DNA of 64,000 nucleotides from Mycobacterium paraterrae (GTDB taxonomy: Bacteria > Actinomycetota > Actinomycetes > Mycobacteriales > Mycobacteriaceae), in contig NZ_CP092488.2 in assembly GCF_022430545.2 (NCBI RefSeq), positions 3,348,001 through 3,412,000 on the forward strand, in the 5' to 3' direction. Position 1 is the stretch's first letter. Each line of letters starts with the position of its first letter. The translations under genes were made by a program, and so were the position numbers. Below the pieces are notes generated by a model. It saw only the letters and a list, made by a program, of their open reading frames with translations, had not been told where the DNA came from and ran no database searches. Positions 41,851 through 51,556 of this stretch are shown here, piece after piece.

Positions 41851-43008
41851 GTGCTGCCCCCGCTTGTTGACCCGGCCGACGAGCTGACGCCGGACGAGTT
41901 GACCCGCTACAGCCGGCATCTCGTCATCCCCGGCCTGGGCGTCGACGGTCAAAAGCGACTGAAGAACGCGCGGGTGCTGGTGATCGGCGCGGGAGGTCTC
42001 GGCGCGCCGGCACTGTTGTACCTCGCCGCTGCCGGCATCGGCACCCTCGGCATCGTCGACGACGACGTGGTCGAGGAATCGAACTTGCAACGCCAGATCA
42101 TCCACGGGGTCGGCGATGTCGGGCGGCCCAAGGCGCAGTCGGCGCGTGACTCGATCGCCGAGATCAATCCGCTGGTCCGGGTTCGCCTGCATGAGGCGCG
42201 GCTCGACCGCCATAACGCCGTCGAATTGTTCGAGCAGTACGACCTGATCCTCGACGGCACCGACAACTTCGCCACCCGCTACCTGGTCAACGACGCCGCG
42301 GCACTTGCTCGCAAGCCGTACGTGTGGGGATCCATCTACCGGTTCGAGGGCCAGGTGTCGGTCTTCTGGGAGGACGCGCCGGACGGTCGAGGCCTGAACT
42401 ATCGCGACCTGTACCCGGAGCCGCCACCGCCAGGCCTGGTGCCGTCGTGCGCCGAAGGTGGCGTGCTGGGCGTGCTGTGCGCCTCGATCGCGTCGGTGAT
42501 GGGCACCGAGGCGATCAAGCTGATCACCGGCCTCGGCGAACCGCTGCTGGGCCGGTTGCTGATGTACGACGCGCTGGCGATGAGCCACCGGACGATCGCG
42601 ATCCGCAAGGACCCGGCTGCGCCGCCGATCACGGAGTTGGTCGACTACGAGCAGTTCTGCGGAGTCGCCCCGCCGGCGGCCGGCGACTCGGCTATCACCC
42701 CACGGGAACTGCGTAACCTACTCGATTCCGGCGACACGATCATCCTGATCGACGTGCGGGAGCCGGCCGAGTGGGACATCAATCGCATCGACGGTGCTCA
42801 GCTGATCCCGAGCTCGTCGATCGACTCCGGTGAGGGTCTGGCCGGGTTACCGCGCGACCGCAGGCCGGTGCTCTACTGCAAGACGGGAGTCCGCTCGGCC
42901 GCGGCGCTGACGGCGGTCCGCAACGCCGGGTTTGCCGATGCCGTACATCTGCAGGGCGGCATCGTGGCCTGGGCGCAGCAGATGCAGCCCGACATGGTGA
43001 TGTACTGA
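41851..43008 (+). CDS. moeZ: Adenylyltransferase/sulfurtransferase MoeZ (MoeB + rhodanese)
   Basis: A 385-aa two-domain enzyme that adenylates and then sulfurates C-terminal Gly-Gly sulfur carriers (for molybdopterin and CysO-type cysteine synthesis). The E1-like domain has VLVIGAGGLGAPALLYLA near residue 40, the Arg finger in ESNLQRQIIHG near residue 75 and DGTDNFATRYLVNDA near residue 135; the rhodanese domain (residues 285-385) carries the active-site Cys in PVLYCKTGVRSAAAL. The CxxC zinc pairs of other MoeB proteins are not obvious. GTG 41851. H37Rv annotates the ortholog as moeB1. Confidence 0.94.
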   Translation: MLPPLVDPADELTPDELTRYSRHLVIPGLGVDGQKRLKNARVLVIGAGGLGAPALLYLAAAGIGTLGIVDDDVVEESNLQRQIIHGVGDVGRPKAQSARDSIAEINPLVRVRLHEARLDRHNAVELFEQYDLILDGTDNFATRYLVNDAAALARKPYVWGSIYRFEGQVSVFWEDAPDGRGLNYRDLYPEPPPPGLVPSCAEGGVLGVLCASIASVMGTEAIKLITGLGEPLLGRLLMYDALAMSHRTIAIRKDPAAPPITELVDYEQFCGVAPPAAGDSAITPRELRNLLDSGDTIILIDVREPAEWDINRIDGAQLIPSSSIDSGEGLAGLPRDRRPVLYCKTGVRSAAALTAVRNAGFADAVHLQGGIVAWAQQMQPDMVMY

Positions 43009-43078
43009 TCCGCCGCGCGGCGATCACGAGTCCGTGTCTAGTCCCGGGACTTCGCTGGCCGAAGTTTAGGCTGTTCGG

Positions 43079-43933
43079 GTGAGTATCGAGCCGCCGCCCG
43101 AGCATGTGTTGTCGGCGTTCGGATTGAGCGGCGTTCGGCCAATTCCGTTGGGTGCCGCGTGGGAGGGCGGCTGGCGTTGCGGCGAGGTGGTGCTCTCGAT
43201 GGTCGCCGAGAACGCCCGGGCTGCCTGGTCCGCGCGGGTGCGCGAAACGTTGTTCGTCGACGGAGTGCGATTGGCCCGCCCGGTGCGCTCGACCGACGGG
43301 CGCTACGTGGTCTCCGGTTGGCGCGCCGACACGTTCGTCGCCGGTCAACCCGAGCCGCGGCATGACGAGGTGGTGTCGGCCGCGGTGCGGCTGCACGAGG
43401 CCACCGGCAAGCTCGAGCGGCCGCGTTTCCTGACCCAGGGGCCGACCGCGCCGTGGGCCGACGTCGACGTCTTCATCGCCGCCGACCGGGCCGCCTGGGA
43501 GGAACGCCCGCTGCAATCCGTGCCGGCGTCGGCGCGTACGGCGTCACCCACCGCGGACGGCCAGCGCTCGGTCGAGCTGATCAATCAGCTTGCCGGACTT
43601 CGTCGTCCGACCAAGAGCCCGAATCAATTGGTCGATGGCGACCTCTATGGCACCGTGTTGTTCGCGGGCGCGGCCGCGCCCGGGATCATCGACATCACGC
43701 CGTACTGGCGGCCCGCGTCGTGGGCGGCGGGCGTGGTCGTCGTCGACGCATTGTCCTGGGGTGAGGCCGACGAGGGGCTCATCGACCGCTGGAACGCCCT
43801 GCCGGAGTGGCCGCAGATGTTGTTGCGCGCGTTGATGTTCCGCCTTGCGGTGCATGCGTTGCATCCGCGCTCCACCGCCGCGGCGTTCCCGGGTCTGGCG
43901 CGGACGGCCGCGTTGGTGCGGCTGATCCTCTAG
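43079..43933 (+). CDS. TIGR02569-family actinobacterial protein (Rv3205c type)
   Basis: A 284-aa soluble protein with weak phosphotransferase-like features: a lobe starting PPEHVLSAFGLSGVRPIPLG, the strand VVSGWRADTFVAGQPEPRH, and a possible catalytic-loop-like segment QLVDGDLYGTVLFAG near residue 185 with D/G followed by IIDITPYWRPASWAAG. TIGR02569 is the family I recall for it; no activity is known. GTG 43079 is 70 nt after moeZ. It converges with the ATL gene, overlapping by four bases. Confidence 0.85.
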   Translation: MSIEPPPEHVLSAFGLSGVRPIPLGAAWEGGWRCGEVVLSMVAENARAAWSARVRETLFVDGVRLARPVRSTDGRYVVSGWRADTFVAGQPEPRHDEVVSAAVRLHEATGKLERPRFLTQGPTAPWADVDVFIAADRAAWEERPLQSVPASARTASPTADGQRSVELINQLAGLRRPTKSPNQLVDGDLYGTVLFAGAAAPGIIDITPYWRPASWAAGVVVVDALSWGEADEGLIDRWNALPEWPQMLLRALMFRLAVHALHPRSTAAAFPGLARTAALVRLIL

Positions 43934-44232
43934 TCGGGGAAGACGAATCGCAGCTCGTCGAGCGGAATCTTGCCGTCTTCTGCCAGCACCCCTTCGGCCC
44001 GGAGGAGTTCGAGTTGCGTGGTGGTCAAGTGCTTTGCCGGGCGGCCCGACGCGGTGATCACCCGGTGCCATGGCAGATCCTTCGAGTCGGTGCGCATGAT
44101 CCAGCCGACGATGCGCGGGCTGGAAAGCTTTGCCACCGTTGCGATATCGCCGTACGTCGAAACCCGGCCCGGGGGAATCGACGCTACTAAGGCGCGCACC
44201 CGTTCGACTTGCTCATCGGTGATCGGCGCCAT
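43930..44232 (-). CDS. Alkyltransferase-like (ATL) DNA damage-binding protein
   Basis: A 100-aa protein equivalent to the DNA-binding domain of O6-alkylguanine methyltransferases: PPGRVSTYGDIATVAKLSSP, RIVGWIMRT and the active-site loop PWHRVITASGR. The Cys of the PCHR motif is Trp here, which defines ATL proteins: they bind and flag alkylated guanine for nucleotide excision repair but cannot remove the alkyl group. ATG 44232 gives MAPITDEQVERVRALV; GTG 44238, overlapping the lipV stop (GTGA), is the alternative. lipV is directly upstream. Confidence 0.92.
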   Translation of the reverse strand: MAPITDEQVERVRALVASIPPGRVSTYGDIATVAKLSSPRIVGWIMRTDSKDLPWHRVITASGRPAKHLTTTQLELLRAEGVLAEDGKIPLDELRFVFPD

Positions 44233-44234
44233 GC

Positions 44235-45038
44235 TCACACCATTCGCTCGAGGATCAGCGCGGCGACATCGGCGGGTTTGGTCTCGGCCACCATGTGATC
44301 GCACTCCAAGGTCACGTATTCGAGATCCTCGCCCAGCTGTTCCGCCAGCGCGGCGACCAGGCGATCGGTGACATAGGGCGGTGACGTCCACGCCGCCCGC
44401 ACCACGGTGGTGTGAGTTCCTTTGGGCGGCAACGCCATATCACGAGCCAGTTCGCTCCAATAGGACATCATGGCCGGCAAGCTGAGCCGCCAGGTGCACC
44501 GACCGCTGGGCAGCGTGACGAGGTGCTGGTCCAATTCGGTGTCGACGACGGCGGGATCCACGCCCGCCCAGGAACCGTTGGTCTTCGCCGCGCGGGCCTC
44601 CGCGGCGTCAGCGTAATCGGGCGAGGCCAACATGGCGTCGGCGATCTCGCGCATCCACCCGCCGTCGAGTGCGACTGCCGGATCGAGCAGCACGAGGTCT
44701 GAGACGCGGTCGGGATGGGCGGCCGCGAGTCGCAGGGCGATCGCGCTGCCGAACGAGTGCGCCACGATCGTCACCGGTCCGTCGGCCTCTCGCGCCAGCA
44801 GACCTTCCAGCGCGGACACGTTGGCGTCGATCGTCCACGGGGCATCCCACGTCGAGTGGCCGTGTCCAATGAGATCCGGTGCGATGACGGCCAATTCGGG
44901 TAGATAGCGGTCGGCCAAATGTCCCCACCGCTGGCCGTGTCCGGTGAGACCGTGCAGCGCGAGCAACCGCGCTGGACCGTCGGGCCCGAACCTATGCACG
45001 TGCAACGAAGTCACATGTCGATCGTGCCAGTACGTCAT
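44235..45038 (-). CDS. lipV: Alpha/beta hydrolase LipV
   Basis: A 267-aa serine hydrolase. The oxyanion-hole motif is LLALHGLTGHGQRWG near residue 22; the nucleophile elbow is IVAHSFGSAIALRLAA near residue 97 (AxSxG in place of GxSxG); the acid is likely in SDLVLLDPAV or the following helix; the catalytic His is in LECDHMVAETKP near residue 248. ATG 45038 (MTYWHDRHVTSLHV) is used; the frame is open far upstream through the adnA gene on the other strand, which is not coding. Followed by the ATL gene with a near-overlap. Confidence 0.9.
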   Translation of the reverse strand: MTYWHDRHVTSLHVHRFGPDGPARLLALHGLTGHGQRWGHLADRYLPELAVIAPDLIGHGHSTWDAPWTIDANVSALEGLLAREADGPVTIVAHSFGSAIALRLAAAHPDRVSDLVLLDPAVALDGGWMREIADAMLASPDYADAAEARAAKTNGSWAGVDPAVVDTELDQHLVTLPSGRCTWRLSLPAMMSYWSELARDMALPPKGTHTTVVRAAWTSPPYVTDRLVAALAEQLGEDLEYVTLECDHMVAETKPADVAALILERMV

Positions 45039-45077
45039 CCGGCCGACTTGTCGGACCCCCGTGGTGTCATTCCGGCT

Positions 45078-48000
45078 ATGTCCTTCCACTGGGGCCCAGA
45101 GGCCCACCCTGTGCTCGATCCCGGTCTGCGCGGGACGGTACGCGTGCTGGGCGGGCCCGGCACGGGGAAGAGCTCGCTGCTGATCGACGTGGCAGCTGCC
45201 CGCATCGCGATGGGCACCGATCCGGAATCCGTTCTGCTGCTCACCGGGTCGGGCCGGATCGGCGCCCAGGCGCGCAGCGCGCTGACGGCGCGACTCCTGG
45301 AGTCCCAGCGCATGGGTCTGCGTCCCGCGGTCATCCGTGAACCATTGGTGCGCAGCGTGCACAGCTACGCGTTTGCCGTCCTGCGGCTGGCGGCTCAGCG
45401 TGCCGGCGGTCCACCGCCGCGGCTCGTGACTAGCGCCGAGCAGGACGCGATCATCGCCGAGCTGCTGGCCGGCGAGATCGCCGACGGTGCCGACGGATGG
45501 CCGACCGAACTGCGGGCGGCCCTGAGCACGACGGGTTTCGCGGCCGAACTGCGCGAGCTGCTGACCCGATGCGCCGAGCGCGGGGTCGACCCGCAGCAGC
45601 TGGAGCGGGTGGGTCGGCTGTCGGGCCGTCCGGAATGGGTTGCCGCGGGCCGGTTCGCGCGCAACTACGAACAGGTGATGCTGCTGCGGGCCGCCGTGGG
45701 AACGGCGGCTCCGCAGGCGACCACACCGGCGGTCGGGGCCGCCGAACTGGTGGGCGCCGCGCTGGAGGCGTTTGCGGTGGACCCGGAGTTGCTCGCGGGC
45801 GAACGGGCCCGGATCGGTGTGTTGCTGGTCGACGATGCGCAGCAACTGGATCCGCAGGCCGCCCTGTTGGTGCGGGTGCTGGCGGCCGGGGCAGAAGTGA
45901 CGCTGCTGGCCGGCGACCCGGACCAGGCGGTGTTCGGCTTCCGTGGCGCCGAGCCTGCCGCGCTGCTGGGCCAGGGCACTCCATCGGTCACGCTGACGAC
46001 GTCACACCGCTGCGCCCCGGCCGTGGCGAGGGCTGTCTCGGGCATCGCGGGTCGCCTGGCCGGCGGGGGCCAGATCGACGGCAGCGGAGACGATTACGGT
46101 TCGGTGCGAGTCCAGTTGGCCGGCTCCGCCGGTGCCGAGGCGACAATGATCGCCGACTACCTGCGGCGCGCTCATCTGGTCGACGGCGTGCCGTGGTCGC
46201 AGATGGCGGTCGTGGTGCGGTCGGTCCCGCGGGCGGCTGGGCTGCCGCACGCCTTGGCGCGCGCCGGTGTACCGGTTGCCCCGACCGCGCTCACCGGGCC
46301 GCTGGCTGCGCAGCCCGCGGTGCGGACGCTGTGTACGGTGCTGGCCGCGACGGCCGACGGGCTCACCGGTGAGCAGGCCCGGGCGCTGGTGACCGGCCCG
46401 ATCGGCCGGGTCGACCCGGTGTCGCTGCGTCAACTGCGGCGCACCCTGCGGCGCGGCGAAAAGGGCGGCGCGTCACAGGATTTCGGCGACCAGCTGGTGG
46501 AGGTGCTGGGCGCTACGTCGCCGGCCCGGCTCACCGCGACCCAGGCCAAGTCGCTGGGGCGGGTGCGTGGGGTGCTGGACGCGGCCGCCGACTCCCACCG
46601 GCGCGGCGAGGATCCGCGCTACACGCTGTGGGCGGCATGGCAGCGGTCTGGTCTGCAGCGTCGTTGGCTGACCGCGTGTGAGCGCGGCGGTCCCGCCGGC
46701 GTCCAGGCTGGTCGCGATCTCGACGCGGTCACGGCGTTGTTCGACGCCACCGATCAGTACCTCGCGCGGACCGCCGGCGCATCGTTGCGCGGACTGATCG
46801 ATCATCTGACGGCCGAGCAGCTTTTCACCGCTGGTGCCGAACGAGCTGCCGCGGAGGAGGTCTCGGTGCTCAGCGCCCACGCGGCGCTCGGCCATGAGTG
46901 GGATCTCGTCGTCGTCGCCGGCTTGCAGGAAGGGTTGTGGCCCAACACGGTTCCGCGCGGGGGAGTGCTGGGTACACAGCGGCTGCTGGACGTGCTGGAC
47001 GGCGTTGCCGAAAGCGCGTCGATGCGCGCGCCGCTGCTCGCCGAGGAGCGGCGCCTGCTGGTCGGCGCGCTGGGACGGGCGCGCACCCGGCTGCTCGTCA
47101 CCGCGGTCGACGGCGAGAGCAGTGGCGTCGACGAGGCCAGCATGCCGTCACCGTTCTTCGCCGAAATCGCCCAGTGGTCTACCGGAGCCGCCGACCTGGC
47201 ACGCCCCAATGGCGGCGACCTGCCGCAGCCGGTCGTCGCGCCGCGAGTGCTGTCCACCAGCGCGGTGGTGGGCCGGTTGCGCGGTGTCGTGTGCGCACCG
47301 CAGGGAGCGGTCAGCGACGCGATGCGAGGCTGTGCCGCAACCCAATTGGCGCGCCTGGCGGCGGCAGGCGTCGCGGGCGCCGACCCCGCCGGCTGGTATG
47401 GCATGGCGGAAGTCAGCACGACCGAGCCGATGTGGAGCAGGGAAGAGCATCCAGAACATGTCGTGACGCTGACGCCGTCGAGCCTGCAGACGCTGACCGA
47501 CTGCCCGCTGCGCTGGATGGCCGAACGCCACGGCGGCACCGATGCACGCGACCTCGGCTCGACCGTCGGCTCTCTCGTGCACGCGCTGATCGCCGAGCCG
47601 GGTCGCAGCGAGTCCGAGTTGCTCGCCGACCTGGAACGCGCTTGGCGGCATCTGCCTTTCGAATCACGCTGGTACGCCGACAATGAACTTGTCCGGCACC
47701 GGGCCATGGTGGAGGCTTTCCTGGCGTGGCGGGCGCAGACCCGTGGGCAGCTCACCGAAGTCGGCGTCGAAGTCGAGGTCGACGGGGTTCTGGCCGACGG
47801 TGAGGTCCGGCTGCGCGGCCGCGTCGACCGCATCGAACGCGACGCGGCCGGGCGGCTGGTGATCGTGGACGTCAAGACCGGCAAGACGCCGGTTACCAAG
47901 GACGATGCGCAGCGCCACGCTCAGCTGGCCGCCTACCAGCTTGCGGTGGCCGAAGGCCTGGTCGACCACGGCGACGAGCCCGGCGGCGGCCGTCTCGTCT

Positions 48001-48215
48001 ATCTCGGCAAGCCAGGGTCGGGCGGCGCCACCGAGCGCGAGCAGGATCCGCTGACGCCCGACGCGCGAGACCAGTGGCGCGCCAAGATCCGGGACGCGGC
48101 CGCAGCCACCGCCGGACCGCAATTCATTGCGAGGGTCAACGACGGATGCACGCACTGCCCGGTGCGGCCGAGTTGCCCGGCGCACACGGGGCTCGACGGA
48201 AAGGAACCCGCATGA
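45078..48215 (+). CDS. adnA: DNA helicase-nuclease subunit AdnA
   Basis: Subunit of the mycobacterial end-resecting AdnAB complex. The 1045-aa protein has an N-terminal UvrD-like motor (Walker A LGGPGTGKSSLLIDVA near residue 23; motif II-like VLLVDDAQQLDPQAA near residue 252; FGFRGAEPAA; HALGHEWDLVVVAGLQEGLW near residue 610) and a C-terminal RecB-like nuclease with VIVDVKTGKTP and QLAAYQLAVAEG near residues 930-960. Cys in TDCPLRWM and the final CTHCPVRPSCPAHT could hold an Fe-S cluster as in AddB-type nucleases. ATG 45078 avoids overlap with lipV; ATG 45015 is possible. ATGA overlap with adnB. Confidence 0.93.
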   Translation: MSFHWGPEAHPVLDPGLRGTVRVLGGPGTGKSSLLIDVAAARIAMGTDPESVLLLTGSGRIGAQARSALTARLLESQRMGLRPAVIREPLVRSVHSYAFAVLRLAAQRAGGPPPRLVTSAEQDAIIAELLAGEIADGADGWPTELRAALSTTGFAAELRELLTRCAERGVDPQQLERVGRLSGRPEWVAAGRFARNYEQVMLLRAAVGTAAPQATTPAVGAAELVGAALEAFAVDPELLAGERARIGVLLVDDAQQLDPQAALLVRVLAAGAEVTLLAGDPDQAVFGFRGAEPAALLGQGTPSVTLTTSHRCAPAVARAVSGIAGRLAGGGQIDGSGDDYGSVRVQLAGSAGAEATMIADYLRRAHLVDGVPWSQMAVVVRSVPRAAGLPHALARAGVPVAPTALTGPLAAQPAVRTLCTVLAATADGLTGEQARALVTGPIGRVDPVSLRQLRRTLRRGEKGGASQDFGDQLVEVLGATSPARLTATQAKSLGRVRGVLDAAADSHRRGEDPRYTLWAAWQRSGLQRRWLTACERGGPAGVQAGRDLDAVTALFDATDQYLARTAGASLRGLIDHLTAEQLFTAGAERAAAEEVSVLSAHAALGHEWDLVVVAGLQEGLWPNTVPRGGVLGTQRLLDVLDGVAESASMRAPLLAEERRLLVGALGRARTRLLVTAVDGESSGVDEASMPSPFFAEIAQWSTGAADLARPNGGDLPQPVVAPRVLSTSAVVGRLRGVVCAPQGAVSDAMRGCAATQLARLAAAGVAGADPAGWYGMAEVSTTEPMWSREEHPEHVVTLTPSSLQTLTDCPLRWMAERHGGTDARDLGSTVGSLVHALIAEPGRSESELLADLERAWRHLPFESRWYADNELVRHRAMVEAFLAWRAQTRGQLTEVGVEVEVDGVLADGEVRLRGRVDRIERDAAGRLVIVDVKTGKTPVTKDDAQRHAQLAAYQLAVAEGLVDHGDEPGGGRLVYLGKPGSGGATEREQDPLTPDARDQWRAKIRDAAAATAGPQFIARVNDGCTHCPVRPSCPAHTGLDGKEPA

Positions 48216-51200
48216 CCGTCCTCGCGCCGGCACGCTACAGCCCGGCCGAATTAGCCAGTGCACTCGGCCTTTTCGAGCCGACCGAGGAACAGGCCGCGGT
48301 CATCGCCGCTCCGCCGGGACCGCTGGTGGTCATCGCCGGCGCCGGCGCCGGCAAGACTGAGACCATGGCCGCGCGGGTCGTGTGGCTCGTCGCCAACGGC
48401 TACGCCGATCCCGGACAGGTACTCGGCCTGACCTTCACCCGCAAAGCGGCGGGTCAGCTGTTGCGCCGGGTCAGGTCCCGACTGGCCCGTCTCAGCGGCA
48501 CGGGGCTGGTCGTGTGCGGTCAACCGGACGAGCCCATTGGGGTGCCGGTAGTCAGCACCTATCACGCTTTCGCCGGCCAGTTGCTCCGCGAATACGGCTT
48601 GCTGTCGACCCCCGGCTCGGCACAACCCGTCGAACCCGACACCCGCCTACTCAGCGAGACCGAACTGTGGCAGCTGGCATTCGACGTCGTCAACTCCTAC
48701 CCGGGAGAGCTCAACACCGAGAAGAACCCGGCCGCTGTCACCGCGATGGTGCTGCGGCTGTCGGGTCAACTTGCCGAGCATCTCGTCGACACCGACCAGG
48801 TTCGCGACACCCATGTCGAACTCGAGCGGTTGGTGCACACCCTTCCGGCAGGCCCCTACCAACGCGACCGCGGCCCCAGCCAGTGGCTGCTGCGCATGCT
48901 GGCCACCCAATCCGAACGCGCCGAGTTCGTGCCGCTGATCGACGCCCTGCACCGGCGGATGCGGGCCGAGAAGGTGATGGACTTCGGCAGCCAAATGGCT
49001 TGCGCCGCAAGGCTGGCGATGACGGTGCCACAGGTCGGCGAACAACTGCGCGGCCGTTATCGTGTGGTGCTGCTGGATGAATACCAGGACACCGGTTACG
49101 CGCAACGGATGTTGCTGTCGTCGCTGTTCGGTGGTGGAGTCGACGAACAACTGGCGCTTACCGCGGTCGGCGACCCGATCCAGTCCATCTACGGCTGGCG
49201 CGGCGCCTCGGCCACCAACCTGCCGCGTTTCACCACCGATTTCCCGCTGCCCGACGGCAGCCCGGCCCCGGTGTTGGAGTTGAGCACGAGCTGGCGCAAC
49301 CCGCCGACGACGTTGCATGTTGCCAATGCCATGTCGGCCGATGCGCGGCAGCGTTCGGTGGCGGTCAACGCGCTGCGTGCGCGGCCCGGCGCCGACCTCG
49401 GCACGGTGCGCTGCGCGCTGCTGCCCGACGTGCTGGCCGAACGCGAGTGGCTCGCCGACCATCTGCAACAGCGTTACCGGCAGGCCGCAATCGACGGGGT
49501 GGCGCCGCCTACCGCCGCGGTCCTGGTGCGCCGCAACACCGACGCTGCGCCGATCGCCGCAGCGCTGCGCGCCCGCGGCATCCCCGTGGAAGTCGTAGGA
49601 CTGGCAGGTCTGCTCGCGGTGCCCGAGGTCGCCGACGTAATGGCGATGCTGCGGCTGGTCGTCGACCCCACTGCCGGGGCTGCCGCGATGCGGGTGCTCA
49701 CCGGTCCCCGGTGGCGGCTCGGCGCCCGCGACATAGCGACGCTGTGGAGGCGTTCCGTCGCGATCGCAAGCGCGGCGGAGCCGGGCGCCGCGGGTCGCGA
49801 CCATGGGTCTGTCGAGCTCGACGACGGCCGTACGGCGCATTCCGGCGAGACGGCGGAACGGATCGCACAAGCCGCGGACCCGCAGGCCGATACCGCCGGC
49901 CTGGCCGACGCGCTCGCCGATCCTGGTCCAGCACAGATGTATTCGGCGGAGGGTTATCGGCGTATCGGTGAACTCGCCGACGAGCTCAACACGTTGCGCG
50001 GCCACCTCGGTCACCCGCTGCCCGACCTGGTCGCGGAGGTTCGCCGACTGCTCGGTGTCGACTGCGAGGTGCGAGCGGCGTCACGGGGCTCCGGATGGGC
50101 CGGCACCGAGCAGCTCGACGCCTTCGCCGACGTGGTCCACGGCTTTGCCGATCGGACCGCCGCTGGGGGCGACTCGCTGGCTTCGGTCGTTGAGCTGCTG
50201 GCTTACCTGGACGCGGCGGCGATTGTCGAGAACGGCTTGGCGCCGGCGCAGGTCGTGGTCGCGCAGAACCGGGTTCAAGTGATGACCGTCCACGCGGCAA
50301 AGGGTTTGGAGTGGCAGGTGGTCGCCGTGCCGCACCTATCGGGCGGGTTGTTCCCGTCGACTGCCCAGTCCCGCACCTGGCTCACCGATGCTGCCGACCT
50401 CCCGCCGCTGTTGCGCGGTGACCGGTCCGTGAAGGGCGTGCACGGCGTGCCGGTGCTCGACACGTCGGATGTGACCGATCGAAAGCAATTGTCGGACAGG
50501 ATCTCTAAGCACCGCGCTCAGCTCGAGCAACGCCGCATCGACGAGGAGCGTCGACTGCTCTATGTGGCGATCACCCGCTCGGAGGACACGCTGCTACTGT
50601 CCGGCCACCACTGGGCCGCCACCGGCATCAAGCCGCGGGGGCCATCGGACTTTCTGTGCGAACTGAAGGACATCATCGACCGATCGGCAGACGCGGGCCG
50701 ACCCTGTGGTGTCGTCGAATACTGGGCGCCCGCGCCGCCCGACGGGGAACGAAACCCGTTGCGCGACGGTGTGCAGGAGGCGAGCTGGCCCGTCGACCCG
50801 CTGGCTGCTCGCCGCGTCGACGTCCAGCGCGGTGCCGAACTCGTCAGGGCCGCGATGTCATCCGACGCTGCCGTGTCGGCCGCCGACTATGAAGGGTGGG
50901 CCGCCGACGTGGACGCCCTGCTGAAGGAGCGTGCCCAGGCCGCGCAGCCGGCCACGCGCACCCTGCCCAACGGGCTGTCGGTCAGCAGCCTAGTCGATCT
51001 GGCCCGCGATCCCGACCATGCGGCGCAGCGACTCACCCGCCGGTTACCGGCACGACCCGAGCCACATGCATTGCTGGGCAATGCCTTCCACGACTGGGTC
51101 GAGCGTTTCTATGGTGCCGAGCGGCTGTTCGATCTTGCCGATCTGCCCGGCGCCGCCGACACCGAGATCGCGCAGCGCGACGCCGAAGAACTCGCGGCGC

Positions 51201-51556
51201 TGCAAGAGGCCTTCCTGATTTCACCGTGGGCGGCGCGGACACCGATCGCTGTCGAGGTGCCATTCGAAATGGCCATCGGCGGCAAGGTGATTCGTGGTCG
51301 TATTGACGCGGTATTTGCCGAGCCGGACGGCGGCGCGACCGTGGTCGATTGGAAGACCGGTGAGCGGCCGCAGGGCTCCGACGCCGCTCGGCACGCCGCG
51401 ATCCAGCTCGGCGTCTACCGCATCGCTTGGGCTGCGCTCAGCGGCTGCGACGAATCGTTGGTGCGCACCGCATTTCACTACGTGCGAACCGGGTGCACCG
51501 TCGTCCCGGATACGTTGCCAGGGCCCGACGAGATGGCCGGGCTGCTGGCCCGTTAG
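48212..51556 (+). CDS. adnB: DNA helicase-nuclease subunit AdnB
   Basis: Leading motor and second nuclease of AdnAB. The 1114-aa protein starts at ATG 48212, overlapping the adnA stop by four bases and preceded by GGAAAGGAA. UvrD-like motifs are intact: Q motif PTEEQAAVIAAP, Walker A VIAGAGAGKTETMAARV near residue 40, LTFTRKAAGQLL, motif II VVLLDEYQDTGYAQR near residue 285, YGWRGASATNLPRF, and motif V-VI VMTVHAAKGLEWQVVAVP and EERRLLYVAITRSEDTLLL near residue 780. The nuclease has GRIDAVF and TVVDWKTGERPQG near residue 1045. It ends against the convergent DoxX-like gene. Confidence 0.95.
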   Translation: MTVLAPARYSPAELASALGLFEPTEEQAAVIAAPPGPLVVIAGAGAGKTETMAARVVWLVANGYADPGQVLGLTFTRKAAGQLLRRVRSRLARLSGTGLVVCGQPDEPIGVPVVSTYHAFAGQLLREYGLLSTPGSAQPVEPDTRLLSETELWQLAFDVVNSYPGELNTEKNPAAVTAMVLRLSGQLAEHLVDTDQVRDTHVELERLVHTLPAGPYQRDRGPSQWLLRMLATQSERAEFVPLIDALHRRMRAEKVMDFGSQMACAARLAMTVPQVGEQLRGRYRVVLLDEYQDTGYAQRMLLSSLFGGGVDEQLALTAVGDPIQSIYGWRGASATNLPRFTTDFPLPDGSPAPVLELSTSWRNPPTTLHVANAMSADARQRSVAVNALRARPGADLGTVRCALLPDVLAEREWLADHLQQRYRQAAIDGVAPPTAAVLVRRNTDAAPIAAALRARGIPVEVVGLAGLLAVPEVADVMAMLRLVVDPTAGAAAMRVLTGPRWRLGARDIATLWRRSVAIASAAEPGAAGRDHGSVELDDGRTAHSGETAERIAQAADPQADTAGLADALADPGPAQMYSAEGYRRIGELADELNTLRGHLGHPLPDLVAEVRRLLGVDCEVRAASRGSGWAGTEQLDAFADVVHGFADRTAAGGDSLASVVELLAYLDAAAIVENGLAPAQVVVAQNRVQVMTVHAAKGLEWQVVAVPHLSGGLFPSTAQSRTWLTDAADLPPLLRGDRSVKGVHGVPVLDTSDVTDRKQLSDRISKHRAQLEQRRIDEERRLLYVAITRSEDTLLLSGHHWAATGIKPRGPSDFLCELKDIIDRSADAGRPCGVVEYWAPAPPDGERNPLRDGVQEASWPVDPLAARRVDVQRGAELVRAAMSSDAAVSAADYEGWAADVDALLKERAQAAQPATRTLPNGLSVSSLVDLARDPDHAAQRLTRRLPARPEPHALLGNAFHDWVERFYGAERLFDLADLPGAADTEIAQRDAEELAALQEAFLISPWAARTPIAVEVPFEMAIGGKVIRGRIDAVFAEPDGGATVVDWKTGERPQGSDAARHAAIQLGVYRIAWAALSGCDESLVRTAFHYVRTGCTVVPDTLPGPDEMAGLLAR

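Noticed and set aside
46802..47899. 365-codon minus-strand frame inside adnA
   Set aside because: Ser/Arg/Pro-rich antisense frame; no motif, and adnA is continuous on the plus strand.
48647..50014. 455-codon minus-strand frame inside adnB
   Set aside because: Antisense to the helicase motor; composition is typical of GC-rich shadow frames.
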